From contig CAYXGW010000109.1 in assembly GCA_964464595.1 (NCBI GenBank), positions 1 through 20,717 of the forward strand: 20,717 bases of DNA. Reading direction: 5' to 3'. The position numbers and the translations under genes are program-made. Below, piece by piece: positions 7,446 to 16,337 of the stretch. How positions within the stretch are numbered: the stretch's first letter is position 1; each line of letters starts with the position of its first letter. Under the pieces are notes generated by a model. That model was not told where the DNA came from and made no database searches. It worked only from the letters and a program-made list of their open reading frames with translations. This stretch comes from JADFJB01 sp964464595. Its GTDB lineage: Bacteria; Zhuqueibacterota; JdFR-76; DREG01.

Positions 7446-9755
7446 TTATTTCATCAGCATCATCTTCCGGGTTTTGATAAATGAACCAGCCTCAATTTTA
7501 AGCAGATAAGCGCCGCTGGACATTTGCATGCCTTTATCATTACGGCCATCCCAATCAACCGTGTAAGATCCGGCAGGTAGAGATGTACTCACTAAAGTTC
7601 GTACCGATTGTCCTTGCAAGTTGTAAATGATCAAGCTGATTTCGGTAGCTTCCGGCAACTCATACTTAATCGTAGTTGTTGGATTGAAGGGATTTGGGTA
7701 GTTTTCATAAAGTGCAAATTCAGTAGGCAATTCGATCCCACTACTAACCGAAACAGTAGTGGTAATCTCATAGCATGCAGAGAACTCCGAAGTATTGCCT
7801 GCCGCATCTGTAGCAGTCGCACTTACGGATTGCCCAATCTCTGCCGAGCCAGCTGCTGTAACCGAAAATGCTGCATCCCCATTACCGTCGGTGGCTACAT
7901 CTGCTGAGCCTAATAAAGCTTCACCCTCGCCGTTTCCGGACGGATCACAGCTTCCATTTTTATAGAATTGCAACGAGAAGGATGCACTTGCTGTGCTATT
8001 GAGTGTACCTTCTATAAACGGGCCTCTACCCTGAAGTTGCAAACGAACATTTGTCAATACCGGATAATTCTGCAAGTTGTTAGCGCCGCTGTCCGAATCA
8101 CCGGCGTCATTAGCCGTTATACCGTCTCCAGCTAAATCAATGGCGAGACCACCGTTGTTGGAAAAGGTGTTAAAAAGGATTGCATTTTCAGTGCCGGATT
8201 CCACAACGACACCCGGACCGCCATTGTTGGAGATTGAATTCGCATCTTCTTCAGTATCACCAACGCGGTTACCGTTGCCTATGATTTGCAAGCCACCCGC
8301 CCCGTTAGTATTAAATTCACTATTTGTAACGAAGTTACTGTCGCTCTCAAGCACTACGCCATAGTCCGGAAAATTTATGAAACGGATTCCATTGATGCCG
8401 CTATTGCCTCCCTGTAATATCAGACCGCTGCAGGGCGAGGGGCAATCGATTCCGTCTATCGTAACCGGCGGCTGGCCTGCGCTCTTTCTAAAGCTTTCGA
8501 ATTCGTCGAAGAAATACTGTCCCCTGTGCGGCGGCAGCTGTTGCAGGACCCCGAAGCTATCCGAGACCAGGCCGATGGTCTTCTCATCGAAGAGATCGTC
8601 CTCGTTGAACAACTTGATGGCCTCAGCCAGCTCTTCTGCGGTGATCACCGGAAGCTTTTTGTCTTCGTTAATCACCCCGACAGGTTTTTCCTTTGGGGAG
8701 TTGGCGGTGCTGTCGGCGGCAGCCCCGGTAGCCCACGAACTGATGTCGCCGGTCTCGAAGCCATCGACGAAGATCTCGGTCTCGAAGGTAAAGCCGTTGC
8801 CGAACTCGATATTTGTGCACTTCCACACGCCTTCGCTGCAGAAGTTTATCGGATCCCGGCCGAACTTATCGCTCAGCCGCTCCTTCTCATCGGGAGTGGT
8901 GTTCGAATCGATGGGTGTTATACCTAACATGCTGCCATCAGACAGAAAAAAGTTTATGCCTGGATCGTCGGTTTTTATGCCGATAAAGCCCTCCATATTG
9001 ATGAATGGATCAGGTGGCGGCGGCAGCGGGGCTGAGATTTTAAAATCATACGTGGCTACTGCACCGGCCTGAATCACACCGGGGCCGTCAAAGGTGTGGT
9101 CCGTGGTAAGCAAACCTCGGAGTATCATATGAAGCTGGTTTTGAGTTCCCAGAACGAAATTCTTATTTTGCGATACACTGCGGAGACTATCCGAGCCTTT
9201 TTCGCCTGTCGAAAAAATAGGGCCGCCGAGGCTGTCCAATAACTCGTAACTATAGCCAAAAAGACCGGGTGGTAATTCAAATATCTCATCCGGAGCAATA
9301 TTATGGTTAATAAAATGTTCCATATCTGTGGACGGCAACCCCGTAAATGGAAATTGAGCTATCATGGTGCCGTTTGAATCCACGCTGGTGCGGGTGTAAA
9401 ATCGGATAGTCATACCGAATGAGTCTTGTGCGGGGGTATAGTAACCGAATTGAAACCAAGTGACGGTACCGCCGCCACTGGAGTCCCAATCCATGACTTC
9501 TTGCGGCGGTTTAAGATCAAAAGGTGGGATTTGGCCTATGGGTACGAATTGATGTATTGAGGTACCATTGTTGTAAATATCCTTACCTTGAGCCGAAGAT
9601 TGACTGCAAATTACCACCACCAGCATGGGTGATAATAAAAGAACCGCAAATATCTTTCTTAGTTGTATATTCGCCTTTGGAATGCTAAAGCATGCCGGGA
9701 TAATCGTTTCGGCAATCGCAACGACAGAAGCGAAAAGTGTACTTTTAAAATTCAT
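7446..9755 (-). CDS. Secreted right-handed β-helix protein with C-terminal sorting domain
   Basis: 769 residues from the ATG at 9755, chosen because GGAGG (9761-9765) sits 5 nt upstream; a longer frame would need TTG at 9767, inside that Shine-Dalgarno. The N-terminus has two hydrophobic stretches, the second (AVLLLSPMLVVVICSQSSAQG) being the likely signal peptide end. The middle includes EIFVDGFETGDISSWA, then a NosD-like β-helix (NGIRFINFPDYGVVL, SNNGGPGVVVESG, FNTFSNNGGLAIDLAG). A β-sandwich-like segment follows (SFSLQFYKNGSCDPSG, TATDAAGNTSEFS), then the sorting domain with NYPNPFNPTTTIKYELP and the end IKTRKMMLMK. It is likely exported and surface-associated; the substrate is unknown. 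Bases about 8420-8930 are clearly GC-richer than the flanks, suggesting an acquired central segment. Confidence 0.85.
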   Translation of the reverse strand: MNFKSTLFASVVAIAETIIPACFSIPKANIQLRKIFAVLLLSPMLVVVICSQSSAQGKDIYNNGTSIHQFVPIGQIPPFDLKPPQEVMDWDSSGGGTVTWFQFGYYTPAQDSFGMTIRFYTRTSVDSNGTMIAQFPFTGLPSTDMEHFINHNIAPDEIFELPPGLFGYSYELLDSLGGPIFSTGEKGSDSLRSVSQNKNFVLGTQNQLHMILRGLLTTDHTFDGPGVIQAGAVATYDFKISAPLPPPPDPFINMEGFIGIKTDDPGINFFLSDGSMLGITPIDSNTTPDEKERLSDKFGRDPINFCSEGVWKCTNIEFGNGFTFETEIFVDGFETGDISSWATGAAADSTANSPKEKPVGVINEDKKLPVITAEELAEAIKLFNEDDLFDEKTIGLVSDSFGVLQQLPPHRGQYFFDEFESFRKSAGQPPVTIDGIDCPSPCSGLILQGGNSGINGIRFINFPDYGVVLESDSNFVTNSEFNTNGAGGLQIIGNGNRVGDTEEDANSISNNGGPGVVVESGTENAILFNTFSNNGGLAIDLAGDGITANDAGDSDSGANNLQNYPVLTNVRLQLQGRGPFIEGTLNSTASASFSLQFYKNGSCDPSGNGEGEALLGSADVATDGNGDAAFSVTAAGSAEIGQSVSATATDAAGNTSEFSACYEITTTVSVSSGIELPTEFALYENYPNPFNPTTTIKYELPEATEISLIIYNLQGQSVRTLVSTSLPAGSYTVDWDGRNDKGMQMSSGAYLLKIEAGSFIKTRKMMLMK
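7455..7710 (-). repeat. Sorting-domain coding repeat, copy 2
   Basis: Partner of the copy at 6000-6250. The best identical block is 7543-7568. The encoded domains differ mainly by conservative changes, which suggests fairly recent divergence or conversion. Confidence 0.75.
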
Positions 9756-9760
9756 GATAA

Positions 9761-9765
9761 CCTCC
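9761..9765 (-). promoter_or_regulatory. Ribosome binding site GGAGG
   Basis: GGAGG on the minus strand, 5 nt before the ATG at 9755. It fixes the start of the β-helix protein and excludes the longer TTG-initiated frame. Confidence 0.8.
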
Positions 9766-9987
9766 AAAAATTAAACCAAGACAATTTTACTTCCTCAGGA
9801 ATCGATTTCAATTTTTAAAAAACAAAAAGACCATTGCATGTAGTTAACGTCTGTAATGTGATCTATTGAGGAAAGTATTACGAAATTAACATAAGAATAA
9901 AAAAACTAAAATAAAAATTCAAGAATGATTTGTTTTGGGTTAAAAAGTATTTCAAAAACTTTTCAAAAAATTGATCTTCCCAGGCTG

Positions 9988-10020
9988 CTTTGTCAGCATC
10001 ATCTTTCGAGATATGACAAA
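9988..10020 (-). pseudogene. Possible second sorting-tail remnant after the cyanophycinase
   Basis: Downstream of, and in frame with, the TAG of the cyanophycinase gene the minus strand reads FVISRKMMLTK. This resembles FIKTRKMMLMK at the end of the neighbouring β-helix protein. It may be a former C-terminal sorting tail cut off by a stop codon, or a tail left by a deleted gene. The match is short, so chance is possible. Confidence 0.3.
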
Positions 10021-10035
10021 TATTCTTGCTTCAAC

Positions 10036-10923
10036 CTATTTCTTCTCGGACCAGCTTCTTTTTACAATCCGGTCAATCGGTTGTCGATCTTGCCTCGGTC
10101 TCGTAGCCTCGCGGGTTTTCAGGTTAAATCTGTCTCCGGGTCTTAGAAAATAGAACGAACCGCCGGAATCTATGCTACTGTTGAAGTCATAAATTGCAAC
10201 GTAGCTTTGGCCTATCACTTCGAACATATCACCCGTGACCACGATAGCAGTGTTTTCATCCAGGCCGATGCCAAGCAAGTCCGGATGAGCCTTTATAATT
10301 TCGATTAAATCGAATTGACGATTGCGCCTGAGTAGATGTTGATCGATAGCGCTGTTTCTGAGAAAGCCAAGCCCCACTTCATGATCTCCCATCATGATCG
10401 TATTGGTTTTAGAATCCCCCCTTGCCAAATAAGAACCCTGGATGGTGGCTCCCGCTGAGGATCCGCCTATTACCCCTCCTCGTTCTAACAATTTCCACAG
10501 TTCATCATGAACATTTGTATTCAAATAAGAATCTGCCAAACGCCATTGCCGTCCGCCGGAGAACCAAACTCCTCGTGCCATTTTAATGACACTTACAAAT
10601 TCGACAGTATTTGCCACATTCGGATCTTTGGTGTGGAGAACAGTGAGGTCGGTAGCACCTGCAGCTTTAAATTGGCGCAGTCCACGCCAGTACTGATCGT
10701 AAGTCTCGCCTCCGCCAGCAGTTGGAATAACCACAATTGGAACATCCGCTCCCCCAGCCAAATCCAAAAATCTTTTAATAATCACTTCACCCCGAACAGC
10801 TCCGCCGGCGATTACTAGAGAGCCGTTGGCAGGGCCGATTTCCTGGGCGTGGACGCTGGTAGTTTGAACGGCTACAAATAAGATTACATAGATCACTCTT
10901 GACAAGTATTTCTGAATTCTCAT
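10036..10923 (-). CDS. Secreted cyanophycinase-like peptidase (family S51)
   Basis: 295 residues. An N-terminal signal peptide ends VHA/Q. The S51 features are clear: SLVIAGGAVRGE at 35-46, VVIPTAGGG at 64-72, WFSGGRQWRLA at 120-130, GGSSAGATIQG at 153-163 with Ser156 as the expected nucleophile, GLGFLRNSAIDQHLLRRNRQ at 184-203, and GIGLDENTAIVV at 218-229. Cyanophycinases hydrolyse the arginyl-aspartate polymer cyanophycin; signal-peptide forms act outside the cytoplasm on polymer released by other organisms. The start is the ATG at 10923, with GGAGA 8 nt upstream. The gene follows a broken nucleotidyltransferase gene at 66 nt and may share its transcript with the S9 peptidase further upstream. 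Length is normal for the family. Exact substrate is inferred. Confidence 0.9.
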   Translation of the reverse strand: MRIQKYLSRVIYVILFVAVQTTSVHAQEIGPANGSLVIAGGAVRGEVIIKRFLDLAGGADVPIVVIPTAGGGETYDQYWRGLRQFKAAGATDLTVLHTKDPNVANTVEFVSVIKMARGVWFSGGRQWRLADSYLNTNVHDELWKLLERGGVIGGSSAGATIQGSYLARGDSKTNTIMMGDHEVGLGFLRNSAIDQHLLRRNRQFDLIEIIKAHPDLLGIGLDENTAIVVTGDMFEVIGQSYVAIYDFNSSIDSGGSFYFLRPGDRFNLKTREATRPRQDRQPIDRIVKRSWSEKK

Positions 10924-10989
10924 GCTTTTTCTCCATGTGATTTTATTCTAAAAATTCGATGACGCCAAAAAACTTAATAAAGATGTCGA

Positions 10990-11477
10990 TCATTGTTTTT
11001 TGGATTTTTCACTTAACGTCCGTTTCAAGATCGGCAATACCGCTTTGTCTTTTTCATTTCCAAGCTGTTCTTTAATTTCGATAATCGTTTTCAAATTCAA
11101 GATGTTAAGTTCCATTTCACTTCCAAGTTTGAATTTATCCGTTTTATCAATAAGCTCATCATATCCCACCCCATTCCTATCGCTCCTAAAATATCAAGTA
11201 GGCCTTCTTTAGTTACTAAAAGATGATGGCCAGGAGAATACAAATGTTCTTTTTTCAAACCACGTTCTGGTTGTTCTCTATAAATTGCTTTGAGTTTCAT
11301 CAAGGCGGTAACGAGTCGATTTAGATTTTTATCTTCCTGAGAATGAACAATGTCCAGATCAAATGTCATAATCGGCGCTCCGTGCAAAACTGCACCTAGC
11401 CCACCCACAACAATGAAATCCACCTTGTGTTCTACAAGAACTTTAAGTATACCGATAAAATTAGATAAATTTTCCAA
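10990..11477 (-). pseudogene. Nucleotidyltransferase-like gene broken by two frameshifts
   Basis: The N-terminal part reads LVEHKVDFIVVGGLGAVLHGAP, then TFDLDIVHSQEDKN, and later SPGHHLLVTKEGLLDILGAIG. This is a typical nucleotidyltransferase-fold protein with the GG and DxD-type (DLDIV) motifs. After GAIG the frame must shift near 11165-11185 to read GYDELIDKTDKFKLGS. It must shift again near 11110-11130 to read VELNILNLKTIIEIKEQ and on to LPILKRTLSEKSKKQ, stopping at 10990. All three pieces match the order expected for the family, so this was one gene. Each change is equivalent to an extra base. The start is uncertain: TTG at 11477 fits the family length, while ATG at 11534 would overlap the upstream gene by 74 nt. 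Sequencing error is an alternative to true decay. Confidence 0.75.
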
Positions 11478-11667
11478 ATTTTCGTAAATGATTAATTGAA
11501 TTAAGATGTTGTTGCAACACCTGCAATCGTTCAAGTGGTGACAACGAAAGCATCCAGCGAATTAATGTAACATCAACTCCATCTTCGCTATAATTGGAAC
11601 CAATGCCAGGATTTGAATCATCCATTGGGGTTTCTGAACCTGATGGACCAAAATTTTTCTGTTTCAT
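11461..11667 (-). CDS. Small conserved protein that accompanies nucleotidyltransferase-like genes
   Basis: 68 residues. The core GVDVTLIRWMLSLSPLERLQVLQQ (in part: TLIRWMLSLSP, ERLQVLQQHLNSI) matches a small protein commonly encoded just before nucleotidyltransferase-like genes in many bacteria. Here too it overlaps the start of the broken nucleotidyltransferase gene. The first 30 residues are polar and probably disordered. It starts 23 nt after the S9 peptidase stop, so it is probably on the same transcript. No Shine-Dalgarno is evident. The pair may be a two-gene module, toxin-antitoxin-like or enzymatic, but its function is not established here. Its partner looks inactive. Confidence 0.7.
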   Translation of the reverse strand: MKQKNFGPSGSETPMDDSNPGIGSNYSEDGVDVTLIRWMLSLSPLERLQVLQQHLNSINHLRKFGKFI

Positions 11668-11690
11668 CTAATCAATGAATTTTATCTAAA

Positions 11691-13745
11691 TCATTCATCA
11701 GATGTACTCTTTACTTTTTCTTTCATTTTCTCAGATCGGCCCAAATAAAAATCAAACCATGTCATTATTCTTTGCGAAACATCCATAAGAAATTTGGGTT
11801 CCCGGGGACCATGAGGCGTACGTGGATAGACGATCATTTCTGTGGGTACGCCTAATCGTAATAATGACACATAAAACTCCTGTCCCTGGGTAAACGGCAC
11901 ACGTAGATCATTTGCGCCATGGATTACCTGGGTTGGTGTCGTTACATTTTTGATTCGGTATATTGCAGAATGTTTTTCATAGATTTCATAGTCTTCCCAA
12001 TATTCGCCGCCGAAATGGGCAACCAGATAATCGGGGATGTCGGTAGTGGATACCATACTGATCAAGTTGGGCAACCCGGCTCCCATGCTCGCCGCTTTAA
12101 ATCGGTTGGTTTTAGTAACCAGGTAAGATGTCATATACCCGCCATAACTCCAGCCCATTACACAAAGACTGTCCGGGTGGCCTATCCCCATATCGATGAC
12201 TTTATCGACACCTGCCATAATATCTTCGTAATCGCCAAATCCCCAATCTTTGTAATTAGCATAGCGAAATTCTTTGCCATAGCCATTGCTGCCACGCGGA
12301 TTGCCACGAATAATGGCATAGCCCTGTTGAGCAAAATATTGCAGCATATATATGCTGGGATTACCGGTAAAACTTTGGCTATAAACTCCGGCAGGTCCGC
12401 CGTGAATATTAAGAATTAATGGATATTTCGTACCAGGTTTATAATCCACCGGGTATGTTAAAAGACCTTCGATTTCCATCCCATCTTTGGATTTCCAGGT
12501 TAACACTTCTGTTCTGCCCATGATCGGTTTTGGATTATCCTCATTAACAGAAGTTAATTTTGACATTTTGAATTTCTTAATGGAAGAAACATAAACATCC
12601 GCCGTTTCATCTAAATTCTGAAAAGTAAAGGCCATAGTTTTACCATCACGACTCATGGAAACCGAGCTAAAAACTCCATCCCCTTTTGTGATTGTTTTTG
12701 GTTCTTTTCCGTCGATAGGAAGCGATTGCACGTGGCGGGTTGTTCGAACAGCATCTGAAACATAAACCTGCTTGCTATCTTTAGACCAGGCTAGAATACT
12801 GGTATTGCGGTTACTGGTATGGCTCAGATTTTTTATATCGCCACCTGAACTCAAAATAATAAAAATATCACTCAATCCAATTCTCTGGGGAGAACCGCCA
12901 TGGGAAGCAAAGGCGATCCATTTACCATCGGGAGAATATCTCGGCGATCGATCTGCACCTGGTCGCGTGACCAGAGGTGCCACTTCCCCACTGTCCGAGG
13001 GCACTGTTGAAATATCGGTGGCGATGCCGCCTGTATTGATTTTTGGATCCGGTTGATGAACGAACGCTATGGTTGTGCCATCCGGCGACCAATCGAAACT
13101 GGAAACATGGAAATTACCTTTAGTCAATCGCCTGGTTTCATGCTTTCCGGAATCGTCTTTTGCAACAACTATCGTATATAAGTGATTGTATTTAAAATTT
13201 TTATCAACAAGAATGACATCTCGTTTTTCTTTTTTTCTCTTCTCTTCTTCTTTCGAAGCCGGATCACGCATAGTGTATGCGATTTTTTGCCCATCGGGTG
13301 CCCAGCGATAATTCGATACTCCGGACTTTGCATCTGTTAATTTTATTGCCTCCCCCCCTTGTGTTCGCATTATCCAGATCTGGTTTTTTTTACCAGAACG
13401 TGAAGACGTAAATGCGAGATATTTTCCATCTTTAGAAAAGGATGGATTGGAAGCCGATTTTTCACCATGAGTATATTGAAAATTCATTTTGCCATCTGAG
13501 GAAACCAGCCAAATCTGACTCAGATATTCCGATTTTTCCCCTGCCATTATTGGCTCGCGAACCACGTATGCAATTTTGCCGGCATCAGGAGAAATAGCCG
13601 TTCCGCGAATTGATTTGTATTTCATACTCAATTCAGGTGTCCATGATTCTTTTTTGGTTTCCTGGGCTTTCAATCCTGAGAATACAAATGTAATACAAAT
13701 GAAACATACAAATACAATACGTATGTTTAAATTATTTATTTTCAT
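11691..13745 (-). CDS. Secreted S9 family peptidase (prolyl oligopeptidase / dipeptidyl-peptidase type)
   Basis: 684 residues. The signal peptide core is IVFVCFICITFVFSGLKA, with cleavage before Q28. Residues about 40-400 form a β-propeller with TolB/WD40-like repeats (NPSFSKDGKYLAFTS, FDWSPDGTTIAFVH, PRYSPDGKWIAFAS). Residues about 410-670 form the α/β hydrolase domain, with LNIHGGPAG as oxyanion region, GWSYGGY carrying Ser533, HGANDLRVP with Asp613, and PRTPHGP with His645. This is a complete catalytic triad. The protein should cleave short peptides outside the cytoplasm. The start ATG at 13745 has AGAGG at 6 nt. Downstream, 23 nt away, is the small conserved protein. The specific substrate class within S9 cannot be set from sequence alone. 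Confidence 0.93.
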   Translation of the reverse strand: MKINNLNIRIVFVCFICITFVFSGLKAQETKKESWTPELSMKYKSIRGTAISPDAGKIAYVVREPIMAGEKSEYLSQIWLVSSDGKMNFQYTHGEKSASNPSFSKDGKYLAFTSSRSGKKNQIWIMRTQGGEAIKLTDAKSGVSNYRWAPDGQKIAYTMRDPASKEEEKRKKEKRDVILVDKNFKYNHLYTIVVAKDDSGKHETRRLTKGNFHVSSFDWSPDGTTIAFVHQPDPKINTGGIATDISTVPSDSGEVAPLVTRPGADRSPRYSPDGKWIAFASHGGSPQRIGLSDIFIILSSGGDIKNLSHTSNRNTSILAWSKDSKQVYVSDAVRTTRHVQSLPIDGKEPKTITKGDGVFSSVSMSRDGKTMAFTFQNLDETADVYVSSIKKFKMSKLTSVNEDNPKPIMGRTEVLTWKSKDGMEIEGLLTYPVDYKPGTKYPLILNIHGGPAGVYSQSFTGNPSIYMLQYFAQQGYAIIRGNPRGSNGYGKEFRYANYKDWGFGDYEDIMAGVDKVIDMGIGHPDSLCVMGWSYGGYMTSYLVTKTNRFKAASMGAGLPNLISMVSTTDIPDYLVAHFGGEYWEDYEIYEKHSAIYRIKNVTTPTQVIHGANDLRVPFTQGQEFYVSLLRLGVPTEMIVYPRTPHGPREPKFLMDVSQRIMTWFDFYLGRSEKMKEKVKSTSDE

Positions 13746-14127
13746 GTTAACCTCTGTTTTATTTTGAAGGATTTAGAGTGGTCAAATAATATGCTAAGAT
13801 AATAAGCTTGTAGCAAGAAACAAAGTATTACTTTTATAATGATTTATTTATCTTATTTTATTTCAATATACGAGTCAATCCATTTTACTCACTCCATAAG
13901 CTTTCAGTTTTTGATTATCTCGTTTAATGGTATCCAGTGATTTTTTTCACAATATTTGCATAAGGTAAAACTCTTAGAAATAACAACCGACAACTAATTA
14001 GAAGTATCTGCGTTTAAAATTCAGCTTAATTTTTTAATTATTTGTTTTTTTTGCTTTAAATAATTAAAATTGGATTAAAATTATAATATTCTGATTTTAA
14101 CAACCCCATCTAGGAAAGGGGAAAAGA
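13746..14127. promoter_or_regulatory. Divergent AT-rich promoter region with a palindrome
   Basis: 382 bp separating the minus-strand S9 peptidase from the plus-strand FG-GAP gene, so it must contain both promoters. A perfect 12-bp inverted repeat lies at 14032-14043 and 14058-14069 (TTTTAATTATTT and its complement, 14-nt loop). TATAAT occurs at 14082-14087, 40 nt before the plus-strand start codon. A Shine-Dalgarno-like AGGAAAGGGG lies just before the ATG at 14128. No -35 box at good spacing was found. Confidence 0.4.
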
Positions 14128-16326
14128 ATGAAAAAATTACAAATAATAAGCTTTTTAGGACTTGGCTTTTTCTTACTGATAAGCAATAATTCTAATTCAC
14201 AAGTATTTACAAAAATAGAAGCATCATCCGTTATAAATGATACTTCTGACTTCCGAAGTGCGAGTTGGGTAGATTATAATAATGATAATCATCTTGATTT
14301 GTTTGTAGCAACATGGAGAGGATTCAATAATTTTTTATATTCAAATAATGGGAATGGAACTTTCACAAAAATTTTAATGGGAGATGTTGTAACCGATATG
14401 GCGACATCCTATGGAGGCATTTGGGGAGATTACAACAATGATGGAAACATAGATTTATTTGTTCCCAATTTCAATTTTCAAAAAAATTATTTATATGCAA
14501 ATAATGGAGATAGTTCGTTCACTAAAATTACTTTTGGAAATATTATCACCGATGAAGCAGATACGAGAAGTGCCTGCTGGGGTGATTTTAACAACGATGG
14601 ATTTCTGGATTTATTTGTGGCCAATGGAAATAATCAAAATAATAACCTTTTTGTTAACAACCACAATGGAACCTTTACAAAAGTAACATCAGGAATAATT
14701 GTGCAAGATGGCGGGAATTCATTCAGTTGTAGTTGGGCTGATTTTGATAACGACCAAGATCTGGATCTTTTTGTCGCAAACCGACACGAAAATAATTTTT
14801 TATACACCAACAATGGTGATGATTCATTTACAAAACAGTTTAATGGCCCTGTAGTAAATGACGGTGGCGTTTCTAATTCAGGGAGTTGGGGAGACTATGA
14901 TAATGATGGGGACCTTGATCTTTTCGTCGCAAATGGAGATCAATTTAATAATACAGAAAATATTCTTTATGAAAATCTAGGAAATGGAAACTTCTTTAAA
15001 AAAACTAATTGCTGTGATATAGTAACTGATAAAATGAACTCTTGGGATAGTAGTTGGGGCGATTATGACAATGATGGTGATCTGGATATTTTCGTAGCGA
15101 ATTATGATTTAGATCAAAATAATGAACTGTATTCAAACAACGGAGACGGTACTTTTACTAAAGTTAATTCAAATTTAATTACAAACGACAAGGCACTTTC
15201 GAGAAGTTGTGTATGGGGTGATTATGACAATGATGGCGATTTAGATTTGTTTATTTCTAATGGATTTGAAACCAATCTTCAGCCAAATTTTCTCTATATA
15301 AATAATGGAAATAATAATAATTGGATCAATTTAAAATGTATTGGATCAATTTCCAATTCTTCTGCATTAGGCACAATTATAAAAATAAAAGCGCAGATTA
15401 ATGGAAATTTTTACTGGCAGTTTAGAGATATATCAAGCCAAACCGGCAACAGAAGCCAAAACAGTTTAAATGTAGAATTTGGGTTGGGTGATGCGCCAAT
15501 TATTGATTCACTTGTAGTATATTGGCCAAGTGGACTAATTCAAATACTAACTGATCTTGATGTGAATCAAATGTTAACATTAGCGGAGAGTAATGCGCAA
15601 AATGTGAATGACAAAATTGCTGTCCAATCTCAGTTAATTTTTTTTGATTTATCAGCTCATAATCTTCAATTTAACTTACACATCCAGAACACCTCTTCGG
15701 ATGTTTTTTTCTCACCTCTTATTGTTCAATTTGTAACTCTTGAGTCAGATCCACCAGGCCATGCCATATCGGTATCTAATTCAGATGGTGGTGGGAATGG
15801 TGTTGGTGCATTTTACGATTACAGCAATTCAATGGGTCCAGATAACAAACTAAGTCCTGGCGAGTTTACGGATGATAAAACATGGGTATTCAATGACCCT
15901 GACGATGTAAATTTCTTCTTTTCTGCAAATGTTTTGGCATCTCAGATGGCACCTGCATTATTTACAAAATCAGCTAATGCAAATACTTCGGCTCTTCAGT
16001 TTTATGTTGATGTAAAGAATTTGAAAGTGAATCTTATTACAGATATAAGGGAATTTAGATTATTCCAAAACTATCCAAACCCATTTAACCCCCGAACCAC
16101 AATTGAATATTCTATCCCAACAGATGGCAAGGTAACAATAGCACTATTTGATGTTTTAGGGAGAGTTGTAGAAACATTTCAAAGTATTCATAGAGCCCCT
16201 GGCACTTATTTCATTATTTGGAATGGCAGGAATATAAACGGATTTCCAGTCCAAAATGGTATTTATTTCTATAGAATTACCTTTAATGGCTTTAGCAATG
16301 TTGGCTCTATGGTTCTTTTGAAGTGA
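14128..16326 (+). CDS. Secreted FG-GAP/VCBS-repeat protein with ASPIC/UnbV-like region and sorting domain
   Basis: 732 residues. The signal peptide is about residues 1-24 (IISFLGLGFFLLIS). Residues about 25-395 hold repeated FG-GAP/VCBS units, each with a WGDYDNDGDLDLFVANG-like core; the Asp/Asn-rich loops are typical calcium sites of a β-propeller. Residues about 397-490 (NNWINLKCIGSISNSSALG, then DSLVVYWPSGLIQ) match the ASPIC/UnbV region often attached to such propellers. A further β-rich segment follows. The C-terminus (about 640-732) has LFQNYPNPFNPRTTIEYSIP and ends FSNVGSMVLLK, a sorting domain of a different subgroup from those at 5987 and 7446. It is likely a surface or secreted adhesion protein. 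The gene is markedly AT-rich compared with the TIR operon. Confidence 0.9.
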   Translation: MKKLQIISFLGLGFFLLISNNSNSQVFTKIEASSVINDTSDFRSASWVDYNNDNHLDLFVATWRGFNNFLYSNNGNGTFTKILMGDVVTDMATSYGGIWGDYNNDGNIDLFVPNFNFQKNYLYANNGDSSFTKITFGNIITDEADTRSACWGDFNNDGFLDLFVANGNNQNNNLFVNNHNGTFTKVTSGIIVQDGGNSFSCSWADFDNDQDLDLFVANRHENNFLYTNNGDDSFTKQFNGPVVNDGGVSNSGSWGDYDNDGDLDLFVANGDQFNNTENILYENLGNGNFFKKTNCCDIVTDKMNSWDSSWGDYDNDGDLDIFVANYDLDQNNELYSNNGDGTFTKVNSNLITNDKALSRSCVWGDYDNDGDLDLFISNGFETNLQPNFLYINNGNNNNWINLKCIGSISNSSALGTIIKIKAQINGNFYWQFRDISSQTGNRSQNSLNVEFGLGDAPIIDSLVVYWPSGLIQILTDLDVNQMLTLAESNAQNVNDKIAVQSQLIFFDLSAHNLQFNLHIQNTSSDVFFSPLIVQFVTLESDPPGHAISVSNSDGGGNGVGAFYDYSNSMGPDNKLSPGEFTDDKTWVFNDPDDVNFFFSANVLASQMAPALFTKSANANTSALQFYVDVKNLKVNLITDIREFRLFQNYPNPFNPRTTIEYSIPTDGKVTIALFDVLGRVVETFQSIHRAPGTYFIIWNGRNINGFPVQNGIYFYRITFNGFSNVGSMVLLK

Positions 16327-16337
16327 AGCGGGAGAGA

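Noticed and set aside
8377..9072. Long plus-strand ORFs (8377-9072 and 8526-8927) opposite the β-helix gene
   Set aside because: They are explained by the GC-rich composition of the opposite coding strand; the minus-strand frame has clear domains.
9756..9767. Longer start for the β-helix protein at 9767 (TTG)
   Set aside because: The extra codons are the Shine-Dalgarno sequence of the ATG at 9755.
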